Assembly: GCA_964400735.1 (NCBI GenBank)
Contig: CAYNVQ010000007.1
Location: 62,001-126,000, forward strand
Length of the DNA stretch: 64,000 nt
Direction: 5' to 3'
Origin: CAYNVQ01 sp964400735
Lineage (GTDB): Bacteria > Acidobacteriota > Aminicenantia > Aminicenantales > Aminicenantaceae
Made by a program: the position numbers and the translations under genes. Of this stretch, positions 33,254-40,839 are shown one piece after another. Each line of letters opens with the position of its first letter. The first letter of the stretch is position 1. The notes beneath the pieces are model-generated. The model had not been told where the DNA came from, did not search any database, and saw only the letters and a program-made list of their open reading frames with translations.

Positions 33254-33771
33254 TAGAGGCTCAACCCCATGACAATGGCATCTTCAGAGGGGCTTCGGTA
33301 ATATCCCTTTCTGAGTCCCAACACGGTGAACCCCAGCTTACCGTAGAGATGACGGGCAACAGAATTCGACGGTCTGACTTCTAAAAAAACGAACTCGACC
33401 CCTTTTCTCCGGATATCTTGCATCACCCATCGGAGGGCTTTCTCTCCCACGCCCATCCCTCTGTAATCGGGATTGATCGCAATATTGCTGATCTGCACTT
33501 CAGAACGAATATGCCAGTAGATCACATACCCGATGACTTTCTCGAGCGGTTTGAGCACGATCACATACGGATTGGATATGGGCCTATTGTCTATCTCTCC
33601 TTTAAAAGAAGAAAGATGCCAGGGATTGGGATAGGAAAGATTTTCGATTTCCATGACAGAGGAAAGGTCGTCCTCTATCATTCTTCTCAAAAAAAAAGAC
33701 TCTTTGGGAAGCTTCGTTTTCCTAATTCTTCTCCTCCGCCTGCGATTTACGCAAATAAATCGGTTCGACAT
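33247..33771 (-). CDS. rimI: Ribosomal-protein-alanine-type N-acetyltransferase RimI
   Basis: GNAT acetyltransferase, up to 174 aa. The core runs from SFFLRRMIEDDLSSVMEIE, with ISNIAINPDYRGMGVGEKALRW (acetyl-CoA loop) and the RPSNSVARHLYGKLGFTVLG segment that is close to universal in RimI. Downstream of and overlapping tsaB by 50 bases, a common gene pair. The start is unsure: ATG 33771 gives an odd N-terminus with six consecutive arginines that are encoded inside the tsaB 3' end; later starts near 33726 (an ATT placed well after GGAGGAG), 33690 (TTG) or 33681 (ATG) are possible. Confidence 0.88.
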   Translation of the reverse strand: MSNRFICVNRRRRRRIRKTKLPKESFFLRRMIEDDLSSVMEIENLSYPNPWHLSSFKGEIDNRPISNPYVIVLKPLEKVIGYVIYWHIRSEVQISNIAINPDYRGMGVGEKALRWVMQDIRRKGVEFVFLEVRPSNSVARHLYGKLGFTVLGLRKGYYRSPSEDAIVMGLSLYQ

Positions 33772-34435
33772 GGTGGATATCTACTCCTCTTTTTTGCCGC
33801 AGTATGCCAAATCCCAGCAGGCCGACCTCATAGGCTATGAAAGACGACCTTTTCGATAATCTCGCTTTATCTTTGAAGTATTGGAAAATAAGGAAACGAT
33901 GGATGTCCACACCGCTGCCGATGAAGTGGATGATGCGATGGGCTGGAAGACGGGAAAAAAAAGTATCCGGCGAATACGCTCCCTGAGAGACAATTTCCTG
34001 CAAGGTATTTTCTTTGGATTCAAAAAGGGCGGCGTAAATTTCGTTTTTTTTGGCATCGAGAAGAGGACAAACCAGACGGTTAGGCGGATGCCGGAGTTTA
34101 TGAGCCAGGGCAGTCAAGGTGGAAACCACCGCAACAGGCTTGCCCGAGGAAAAAGCGAAGGATTTGACCGTGCTTAATCCGATGCGGATTCCTGTAAACG
34201 ATCCCGGTCCGGCAGCCACGGCAAATCCTTCCACATCCTGTATCTTCAGTCCGCTAGAGCGGAGAGCAAACTCGATGGAAGGGAGAAGACGTCCCGAAAA
34301 AGTAGCTGGTGAGTCCTGGTTAATCTCGGCTAAAAGCTTTGTCCCCCTCAGGATGGCCACGCCTCCTGCCGGCGTAGTGGTATCTACGGCAAGAATAACC
34401 CCATTCTTATCGATCCCGGCTTTTGGTCTTTCCAT
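33722..34435 (-). CDS. tsaB: tRNA t6A biosynthesis protein TsaB (YeaZ)
   Basis: ASKHA-fold partner of TsaD in N6-threonylcarbamoyl-adenosine formation on ANN-decoding tRNAs; 237 aa. Marks: ILAVDTTTPAGGVAI at the N-terminus and GFAVAAGPGSFTGIRIGLSTVKSFA, the family signature. It overlaps the end of the preceding small isomerase subunit by 29 bases, and rimI overlaps its own end, so it is transcribed with the tricarboxylate genes. tsaD and tsaE are not in the window. Confidence 0.92.
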   Translation of the reverse strand: MERPKAGIDKNGVILAVDTTTPAGGVAILRGTKLLAEINQDSPATFSGRLLPSIEFALRSSGLKIQDVEGFAVAAGPGSFTGIRIGLSTVKSFAFSSGKPVAVVSTLTALAHKLRHPPNRLVCPLLDAKKNEIYAALFESKENTLQEIVSQGAYSPDTFFSRLPAHRIIHFIGSGVDIHRFLIFQYFKDKARLSKRSSFIAYEVGLLGFGILRQKRGVDIHHVEPIYLRKSQAEEKN

Positions 34436-34955
34436 ATTCGTAGAGCCCTCCGGCCTTTAAGATTTCAAACTGAACCGCGCTCATCGGGACAACCCGAAAA
34501 GAGATTTCTCTGCCGACAATTCGGCCTTCTCCGGAGAGAAAACCGATACGGAGTTCATCTCCGGAAGCCAGAATTTCTTTTTCCGCCAATGATTTCATCT
34601 CCGGACACTTCAAGACCGGAAAACCGGAATTGACCGCGTTCCGGAAATAGATGGCCCCAAAGGAAGGAGCGAGAATGGCATTGATGCGGAGAGATATAAA
34701 ACAGTCCACAGCCTGCTGGCGGGATGAACCTGCTCCGAAATTTCGACCGGCTATGACGATATCGCCAGGTTTGGCGCGGCGGGGAAAATCTTTCCATCCC
34801 TCCAGGTTGCCCAGAGCATGTTCACCCATCTTCTCCAGCTCTGTGATATGGAGAAAGGCGTTGTGAAAGATCTGGTCTGTATCGATATTTTCGATCAAAT
34901 TCCCGTGTTGATCCTTAAGGACCCAAATTCTTCCTGAAATTATCGGTTCAGCCAC
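34407..34955 (-). CDS. Aconitase/IPM-isomerase-family small subunit (pair 1)
   Basis: Swivel-domain subunit of a two-subunit hydro-lyase, 182 aa, partner of the large subunit just upstream. Start taken as the GTG at 34955, one base after that stop and 8 bases after AGGA; upstream sequence is only large-subunit shadow. The substrate loop after the DTD motif reads IDTDQIFHNAFLHITELEKMG, followed by NLEGWKDF; the catalytic-domain loop GRNFGAGSSRQQAV is intact. This loop differs plainly from the second small subunit (YTYS type), so the two pairs should act on different substrates. Which of citrate, homocitrate, isopropylmalate or dimethylmalate it takes is open. Confidence 0.85.
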   Translation of the reverse strand: MAEPIISGRIWVLKDQHGNLIENIDTDQIFHNAFLHITELEKMGEHALGNLEGWKDFPRRAKPGDIVIAGRNFGAGSSRQQAVDCFISLRINAILAPSFGAIYFRNAVNSGFPVLKCPEMKSLAEKEILASGDELRIGFLSGEGRIVGREISFRVVPMSAVQFEILKAGGLYEYGKTKSRDR

Positions 34956-34956
34956 T

Positions 34957-36207
34957 TCACATATCCTCCGGGCTTCCGATCTTTCCCAAGATACAGGAGG
35001 CCGCAACCACCTCCGGACTCGCCAGGTAAGTCTTACCCTTTCCCTGTTTTCCCGCAAAATTCCGGTTCCCAGTGCTGATTTGGATCTCGCCTTCCCCGGT
35101 CAGTCCGATATGCCCCTCGGCACATCCCCCACATCCCGGACTGCTGACAATGGCCCCGCTGGAGAAGAGCACTTCCAAAATTCCCTGTTCCAGGAGTTCC
35201 CGGTAGACACGCCTCGTGGCCGGAACGACCTTGAGCATGACTCCCTTTTTGACCTTCCGGCCTTTTAGAATTTTTGCAGCCGAGGCAAAATCCTCGGTCC
35301 GCCCATTGGTGCAGGAGCCGATAAAGCCCGAATCGATCCGGATGTCGTTCAGCTTGGATACATCGAAAACATTTTCGGGCGAAGACGGAGCCGCCACCTG
35401 AGGACCCAATCCTTCCACCTCTATCGTTAACGTGTCCGTATAGGCCGCATCGTTATCCGGCTCAACCGGCATGAATTCCTTTGAAGTGAGTATGTTGAAC
35501 TCACGAAGCAGATTTTTGTTGACTTCAGGGATGAATCCGATGATGCCTGCCATCTCAGTGACCATACTGCACAGGGTGATCCGCCCGGCCAGAGTGAGTT
35601 CCTTCACAGCCTCTCCATAAAATTCTACTGCTTTAAGCGCTGCCCTCTTCGTGCCCAAAACCTTGAGAATATAAAGGGTTAGGTCCTTCGCCGTAGCCAG
35701 CGAGGAAATCTTCCCTTCCACATTCACCTTCAGGGTTTCCGGTACTTCGAACCATGTTTTTCCTGTTCTGAAGGCAAAGGTGATATCCACATCCCCCATT
35801 CCCTGGCCGAAACAATCGACAGCCCCCAAAATATTCAAATGGCTATCCGTACCCACCACCGTGGTCCCAGCCACAGCCAGGCCTTCCTCGATCAAGACAT
35901 GAGAGCCAATGCCCTGGTCTACATCGAATACCCGAACCCCTTGTTTCCGGGCAAAATCGCGGCATAACTGCTGGTTATCCGCATACCTGAGCGAACAGGC
36001 GGGAACGCAGAGGTCAAAGGTGAAGAATGTTTTTTGTCTGTCCTCGACCGGGAGATCGCCGTAGGCTCTCTCGTAATTCCGAACCACATTGGGTCCCCCG
36101 AAATCTCGGGCCGACCGAATATCCAGGCCCATCCAGATAATCTTGCCCGGACCGACCTCCTCTTTGGTGTGAGAAGCTATAATCTTTTCGATTATCGTAT
36201 TTCCCAT
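34957..36207 (-). CDS. Aconitase/IPM-isomerase-family large subunit (pair 1)
   Basis: [4Fe-4S] hydro-lyase catalytic subunit, 416 aa (LeuC-like length). Cluster ligands are C299 (GSCTNGRTEDF), C359 and C362 (SPGCGGC); the active-site GTDSHLNILGA segment is present. Its N-terminus (KIIASHTKEEVGPG) resembles the LeuC/homoaconitase branch. It follows the dehydrogenase gene by 13 bases and precedes its small subunit by one. It may isomerise citrate, homocitrate or a relative; the pairing with an isocitrate-type dehydrogenase makes citrate/isocitrate or homologue the favoured guess. Confidence 0.87.
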   Translation of the reverse strand: MGNTIIEKIIASHTKEEVGPGKIIWMGLDIRSARDFGGPNVVRNYERAYGDLPVEDRQKTFFTFDLCVPACSLRYADNQQLCRDFARKQGVRVFDVDQGIGSHVLIEEGLAVAGTTVVGTDSHLNILGAVDCFGQGMGDVDITFAFRTGKTWFEVPETLKVNVEGKISSLATAKDLTLYILKVLGTKRAALKAVEFYGEAVKELTLAGRITLCSMVTEMAGIIGFIPEVNKNLLREFNILTSKEFMPVEPDNDAAYTDTLTIEVEGLGPQVAAPSSPENVFDVSKLNDIRIDSGFIGSCTNGRTEDFASAAKILKGRKVKKGVMLKVVPATRRVYRELLEQGILEVLFSSGAIVSSPGCGGCAEGHIGLTGEGEIQISTGNRNFAGKQGKGKTYLASPEVVAASCILGKIGSPEDM

Positions 36208-36220
36208 TTTTCAATGATAA

Positions 36221-37336
36221 TTATAGGCGTTCGGCCACAGCATGGGCAACATCCAAAGTCGAAGAACTCCCTTTTAAATCATAGGTCCTGACCTTTCCTT
36301 CCTGAATGACTGAGGCGATAGCGGTTTCCACTCGATGCGCCATTTCTCCTTCCCCCAGCCACTCCAGCATCATCTTGGTGGCTAGGAGCATGGCCGTAGG
36401 ATTGACTTTGTACATGCCTGTATACTTGGGAGCTGACCCATGGGTGGGTTCGAATACCGCGTAATCATCCCCGATGTTGCCGCTGCAGGCAAATCCCAAT
36501 CCACCCACCAGCTGGGCCGAGAGGTCGGAGATGATATCCCCGAACAGGTTCTCCGCCACCAGGACATCGTAATCTTGCGGATTTTTCACCAGCCACATGG
36601 CCATGGCATCTACGTTGGCTTCCCAGAATTCGACGTCTCTGTACTCCTGGGACATCCTTCTGGCGATATCCAGTATGAATCCGCCGGTCTCTCTAAGTAC
36701 ATTCGGCTTCTCCACGATGGTGACCGAGCGTCTCCCGTTTTTTCTGGCATATTCGAAGGCCCGCCTCAAAATTCTGGTGCATGCCTTTTTGGTCATGATC
36801 CGGGTGGAAAGGGAGATCTCCTCTGACGGGAGGTCCCTGAATTTCGCCATCTTGGGATGGACGAGCAAGGCCTGGCGCACTTCTTCGGGCAGAGGATGGA
36901 ATTCCACTCCGGCATACATGCCTTCGGTATTTTCCCTAAAAATGACCAGGTCGATATCGTCCCGGTAGTTGAGAGGATTTCCCGGATAGGCTTTGCAGGG
37001 TCTCAGATTGGTGTAAAGGTCGAACTCCTGACGCAGCCTGACGATGGGACTGAAATAGGAATAACCTTTTCCGTGCAAATCTGGATGAAGCTCCTTTAAG
37101 GCATCCTCCTTGGGCTTGGAGGTGATGGCCCCGAAGAGACAGACGTGTGTTCCTTTGAGCATCTGGATGGTCCGGTCTGGGAGAGGGTTCCCTTCGCTGC
37201 ACCAAAATTCCCAGCCGATATCTCCATTAGTGTATTCGGCATCCAGGTCTAGTCTTTCCAGGACGATCATCGCGGCTTCAATCACTTCCCTTCCCACTCC
37301 ATCACCCGGCAGGACCGCAATTCGGTAGCGAGGCAT
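36221..37336 (-). CDS. Isocitrate/homoisocitrate/isopropylmalate dehydrogenase family enzyme
   Basis: Beta-decarboxylating dehydrogenase, 371 aa from the ATG at 37336 (AAAGGAG site 7 bases upstream; in-frame upstream start at 37387 rejected). Substrate arginines are in RLRQEFDLYTNLRP, with RENTEGMYAG (Y141), K210 in EKPNVLRE and aspartates at 243, 267 and 271. RENTEG is the isocitrate/homoisocitrate form, not the RELTGG of LeuB. The cofactor loop is HGSAPKYTGMYKVNP: Lys-Tyr (304-305) is the pair found in NADP-linked E. coli IDH, where NAD enzymes usually have Asp-Ile, so NADP use is suggested. It starts a sub-operon downstream of repeat copy R1-2. Confidence 0.88.
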   Translation of the reverse strand: MPRYRIAVLPGDGVGREVIEAAMIVLERLDLDAEYTNGDIGWEFWCSEGNPLPDRTIQMLKGTHVCLFGAITSKPKEDALKELHPDLHGKGYSYFSPIVRLRQEFDLYTNLRPCKAYPGNPLNYRDDIDLVIFRENTEGMYAGVEFHPLPEEVRQALLVHPKMAKFRDLPSEEISLSTRIMTKKACTRILRRAFEYARKNGRRSVTIVEKPNVLRETGGFILDIARRMSQEYRDVEFWEANVDAMAMWLVKNPQDYDVLVAENLFGDIISDLSAQLVGGLGFACSGNIGDDYAVFEPTHGSAPKYTGMYKVNPTAMLLATKMMLEWLGEGEMAHRVETAIASVIQEGKVRTYDLKGSSSTLDVAHAVAERL

Positions 37337-37498
37337 TTTATTCTCCTTTCTATTCTGCTCGATGAAATGGCATAAGCCAATCTGCAAACTCTAAATTGCA
37401 GCTATTTTTTTCGGCGGTTCTTTCGCCATTAACTCCGCGTCTTGCTGCTCTCAAATTACCAGACTTTTTTCAAATCGACTAATAATATAATGACAACA

Positions 37499-37755
37499 GA
37501 GGAACAGAAAAATGCCGCAGCGATATTGAAGATTTAGCCTTCCCGAACCGTTTTTTCGAGGGTAACAATAGGGGACGCTCCATTCAGGGACACTCTATAA
37601 ATTATTTATCATTGATATAAAGCAAATATTGAAATATAGGGTGTCCCCAAATGGGACGTCCCCATATTGATGCGCGGTTCCGCAGCCGCCGAGAAGAACG
37701 GTGAGGGAATGGCGTTAAAAATCTGAACTAGAGCGGAGACATTTCCCTGTTCCCT
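37499..37755. repeat. Family R1 repeat, copy 2, with nested 93-bp palindrome
   Basis: The gap between the two isomerase/dehydrogenase halves of the gene set holds an outer element whose right part (ATGGCGTTAAAAATCTGA block at 37707-37724, then GCGGAGACATTTCCCTGTTCCCT) matches copy R1-1, and whose left end (AGGAACAGAAAAATGCC) is its degenerate inverted partner. Nested inside are 29-bp arms at 37571-37599 and 37635-37663 (24 of 29 complementary; GGGGACG...CTATA) around an AT-rich 35-bp loop. No open frame of note. Confidence 0.68.
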
Positions 37756-37759
37756 AATT

Positions 37760-38266
37760 TTATAGCCCTTTTTTTCCACTTGATGTCAGCCTTTTTTTAA
37801 TAAAGGGGATCAGGCCGCCGGCCTCCAGAATACGGAGAATATATTCGGGGAAAGCAACAAAATCGAACTCGCCTCTCGGAGTTTCGATCACTCCTCGAGC
37901 GAAGTCAATTCCCATCATATCCCCTCCCTGGACCTGATCAACGACCTCGCAGCATTGAACTGCGGGGAGACCTTGATTGACAGCATTGCGAAAAAAAATC
38001 CGGGCGAATGACTTAGCCACGACAGCCTGAACTCCTGCGTATTTCAAACAGGTGGCGGCTTGTTCGCGGGAACTCCCGCACCCGAAATTTTTTCCGGCTA
38101 CGACGATGTCTCCATGTTTCACGTTCGAAGCGAACTCAGGGTCCAGATCCTCCAGGGCATGGCGGGCCATCTCTTCCGGTTCCAGAATAGAATAGGTGTA
38201 TTTGCCGGGAAATATGACATCTGTGTTGATATCATCCCCATACTTCCAGACCTTGCCTTTCTTCAT
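37760..38266 (-). CDS. Aconitase/IPM-isomerase-family small subunit (pair 2)
   Basis: Small subunit of 168 aa. Start chosen at the ATG at 38266, which overlaps the large-subunit stop (ATGA) and has GAGGA 7 bases upstream; a GTG at 38272 is less well placed. The substrate loop is INTDVIFPGKYTYSILEPEEMARHAL, and GKNFGCGSSREQAA is the serine loop. The DINTDVIFPGKY pattern resembles small subunits of dimethylmalate dehydratase and archaeal-type homoaconitase rather than bacterial LeuD. It ends 424 bases before the dehydrogenase gene; the repeat copy R1-2 fills that gap. Confidence 0.86.
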   Translation of the reverse strand: MKKGKVWKYGDDINTDVIFPGKYTYSILEPEEMARHALEDLDPEFASNVKHGDIVVAGKNFGCGSSREQAATCLKYAGVQAVVAKSFARIFFRNAVNQGLPAVQCCEVVDQVQGGDMMGIDFARGVIETPRGEFDFVAFPEYILRILEAGGLIPFIKKRLTSSGKKGL

Positions 38267-39528
38267 GCCCACTTCCTCGGATCGGTTATTTTTCCTTCTA
38301 GGGCGGAGGCCGCCACAGTTGCCGGAGAAGCCAGGTAGATGGCTGAGTCACGGCTTCCCATCCTTCCTCTGAAATTCCTGTTGGCCGTGCTGAGGGCGAC
38401 CTCCCCTGGGGCGAGGATACCTTGATGGGCTCCCAGACACGGTCCGCATCCTGGATTGAGAACCAAACAGCCCGCATCGACGAGGCTTTCCAGGATACCC
38501 TCCTTCAAGGCCAGCAAATATTCCCGGCGAGAAGCTGGAATGACGAGAACCCTTATACCCGGACGGACCTTTTTCCCCTTCAGGATTCGGGCGGCCAAAC
38601 CGAGATCTTCGACGCGGCCGTTGGTGCAGGTTCCGATGACCGCCTGATGAAAAGGAGTTCCCTGGACATCGGTGACAGGACGGACATTGTCCACGGTATG
38701 AGGACAGGCAACCTGAGGTTCCAAAGCAGAAATATCGAAGCTGAATACGGACTCATAAGATGCATCCGTATCGGATTCTACGGCTTCGTATTTAGTTGGG
38801 GCTCTGTCGCGAATCCAGTCAAAAACTTTGTTGTCGGCGACAAAATATCCGTTTTTGGCCCCCATTTCGGCCGACATATTGGCCATAACCATCCGGGAGG
38901 CCAGCGTGAAATTTGCAACTGCCGACCCGGAGAACTCCACGGCCTTGTAATTCGCCCGGTCGGCACCCAGATCACCGATCACCTTCAGGATAACATCCTT
39001 GGTCATCACCATAGGAGAAAGGTTTCCGTCTATTTCCACCCGGATGGTCTCCGGGACTTTGAGCCAAATCTCATCCGTGGCCCAAACCGAGGCGGCTTCG
39101 GACCGTCCGATACCCGCCGCAAAGGCCCCGAAGGCACCATAGCTGGTGGTATGGGAGTCCGCACCGAGGATGAGTTTCCCAGGAAGGGCAAAACCATTTT
39201 CTGAAAATACCTGGTGGCATATTCCGTGATGGACATCGAAAAAGTGAGGTATTCCCTGTTCTGCCACGAATTCCCGGATGAGCTTGTGGTTCTGGGCATA
39301 CTTTTCCGATGAAGCCGGAACCACATGGTCCAGAACGATTACGATCTTATCCGGACAGGCGATTCTTTCGAGACCCAGTTTGCGGAACTCTTGAATAATG
39401 GCCGCTGAATTGTCGTGGGAAAGGATGTAATCCGGGCTGACGGTGATAATCTCTCCCGCCTTTACCAGCTTCCCAGCTTTTGACCCGAGTACTTTTTCAG
39501 AAAAGGTTCTGCCCACGTTGACCCTCAT
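38263..39528 (-). CDS. Aconitase/IPM-isomerase-family large subunit (pair 2)
   Basis: [4Fe-4S] hydro-lyase, 421 aa. Cluster ligands are C301 (GTCTNGRVEDL), C361 and C364 (NPGCGPC); LGADSHTTSYGAFGAFAAG is the active-site segment. The start ATG directly follows the HD-protein stop. The VACPHTVDNVRPV segment and N-terminus (TFSEKVLGSKAG) place it in the homoaconitase/dimethylmalate-dehydratase-like branch. It is clearly not a recent duplicate of the pair 1 large subunit: the two align mainly in the cluster and active-site motifs. Confidence 0.87.
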   Translation of the reverse strand: MRVNVGRTFSEKVLGSKAGKLVKAGEIITVSPDYILSHDNSAAIIQEFRKLGLERIACPDKIVIVLDHVVPASSEKYAQNHKLIREFVAEQGIPHFFDVHHGICHQVFSENGFALPGKLILGADSHTTSYGAFGAFAAGIGRSEAASVWATDEIWLKVPETIRVEIDGNLSPMVMTKDVILKVIGDLGADRANYKAVEFSGSAVANFTLASRMVMANMSAEMGAKNGYFVADNKVFDWIRDRAPTKYEAVESDTDASYESVFSFDISALEPQVACPHTVDNVRPVTDVQGTPFHQAVIGTCTNGRVEDLGLAARILKGKKVRPGIRVLVIPASRREYLLALKEGILESLVDAGCLVLNPGCGPCLGAHQGILAPGEVALSTANRNFRGRMGSRDSAIYLASPATVAASALEGKITDPRKWA

Positions 39529-40062
39529 TCAGATTTTCAATGTCTCGAAATTGACAAAATCAGCGTGATTGACGATGAAGGCCTCCACAGTCTTTCTCGC
39601 CCCATCCCCCTCCTTTGAATGACAGGCGATGATATGGAGCACATCCTGGGGCACGTCGTATTTATAGGCGAACGCTGCCCCCGAGATAGGATGCCTCAGG
39701 AGCTGGCCCTCTTCGCTTTTCCTAAACACTCCTTTATGTTTTTTATACTCAAAAAGCTTCCCCACATCATGAAGAAGCGCTCCTGAAATAATTACATCCT
39801 TATCGATCTTCATTTTTCCTTTATACATATCCATCAAAACCTCGGCGATCCTCAACGAACTGAGGGTCACCGCGCGGGTATGAACGATGATGTTTATCGA
39901 TGTTTTCTCGATTAATAGTGTGAACGGCATCTTCAGAAGGTCGGAAATAACCCAATTCCCTTTTTTTACGGCCTCTTCCCAGACTAGAATGGTCTTTTCC
40001 CGTAGACCTTTATCCTGAATTAGCTGGAACTCGGGCATCAAGGATAAAAGCTTATTTTTCAT
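39529..40062 (-). CDS. HD-domain phosphohydrolase-like protein
   Basis: 177 aa with the HD metal-binding signature in GALLHDVGKLFEY, an upstream histidine in the NIIVHTRAVTLSS helix and later histidines (LLRHPISG, IACHSKEGDG). The fold fits small HD hydrolases acting on nucleotides or other phosphoesters. Its start directly abuts the lyase stop and its stop abuts the isomerase start, so it is translated as part of the tricarboxylate operon. Why a phosphohydrolase should be embedded here is unknown; removal of a dead-end CoA- or nucleotide-derived product is one idea. Confidence 0.82.
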   Translation of the reverse strand: MKNKLLSLMPEFQLIQDKGLREKTILVWEEAVKKGNWVISDLLKMPFTLLIEKTSINIIVHTRAVTLSSLRIAEVLMDMYKGKMKIDKDVIISGALLHDVGKLFEYKKHKGVFRKSEEGQLLRHPISGAAFAYKYDVPQDVLHIIACHSKEGDGARKTVEAFIVNHADFVNFETLKI

Positions 40063-40839
40063 CTACAAATCCCTCTCTTCCGGACCGTCATACTCAAAAT
40101 CCTGGGGATGGATTTTTCTCATCGGCCTCATCCGTGTCCACTCTTCATGGATGTGGGCCACAAGCCCGGGGACCCGGGCGATGATAAAAAAAGCATTCCC
40201 GATTTCAGGAGGAATGTCCAAATCGCAAAGCACAGCAGCGATGGCGCCATCGACATTGATAGGAAGGGATTTCCCTGTCATTTCTTCGAGTTCCCTCTCC
40301 ACCTGCCGGGCAATCCGGACATATTTTCCTGCCAGGTTCAATTCGGCAGCCAAGTCGAAAAGCTTCTTGGTCCTGGGATCTTCGCTGTGAATGCGGTGGC
40401 CAAAACCGGAGGCCCGTTTGCCCTTTTCCTTCATCTCATCAAGCATCGTCCGGACAACCTCTCGTTCCGGTTTATTCTCCAGTTCTGTCCTTCTGGCTAT
40501 CTCCAGAAAAAGCCGCATTCCTTCCTCTATGGCACCGCCATGGTAGCGGGATATGGCTAAAACTCCGGAGGCGACGGCTGCATTCAACTCCGCTCCCGTT
40601 GAGGCGACGGTTCGGGCCGATAGGACCGAGGGGGGACTGGCTCCATGATCCACCGAGGAAACGAATATGGCATCCACCAATTTCCCCACCTCCAGCGAAG
40701 GCATCTCCCCGGTCAAAACCAGGAAAATCGCCTGGGCAAATGAAATCCGTCCCATTAGCTTATCCACCGGGTATCCCCGGATAGAAACTTTGTTCGGTTG
40801 AACCTTGGTTATCGAAGTCATCCAATGAAGTTCGCTCAT
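40063..40839 (-). CDS. Citryl-CoA-lyase-like protein (citrate synthase superfamily)
   Basis: 258 aa, much shorter than citrate synthase (about 370-430) and close to stand-alone citryl-CoA lyase and the C-terminal domain of ATP-citrate lyase. Catalytic residues are in place: H65 (DHGASPPS), H100 (RYHGGAIEE), H148 (GFGHRIH) and D197 (NVDGAIAAVLCDL, the ATP-citrate-lyase-like phrase). Predicted reaction: cleavage of citryl-CoA (or a homologue) to acetyl-CoA plus oxaloacetate, or the reverse condensation. It shares an ATGA overlap with the synthetase alpha subunit, supporting a two-step citryl-CoA route. Confidence 0.85.
   Translation of the reverse strand: MSELHWMTSITKVQPNKVSIRGYPVDKLMGRISFAQAIFLVLTGEMPSLEVGKLVDAIFVSSVDHGASPPSVLSARTVASTGAELNAAVASGVLAISRYHGGAIEEGMRLFLEIARRTELENKPEREVVRTMLDEMKEKGKRASGFGHRIHSEDPRTKKLFDLAAELNLAGKYVRIARQVERELEEMTGKSLPINVDGAIAAVLCDLDIPPEIGNAFFIIARVPGLVAHIHEEWTRMRPMRKIHPQDFEYDGPEERDL

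Noticed and set aside
34407..37336. Reading the isomerase and dehydrogenase genes as a leucine operon (leuDCB)
   Set aside because: The dehydrogenase has RENTEG rather than the LeuB RELTGG motif, leuA is absent, and a citryl-CoA-type lyase and synthetase are linked; names leuB/C/D would mislead.
40063..40839. Truncated citrate synthase
   Set aside because: All catalytic residues are present in 258 aa and the sequence around NVDGAI matches citryl-CoA lyase and ATP-citrate lyase, so it is a complete short enzyme.
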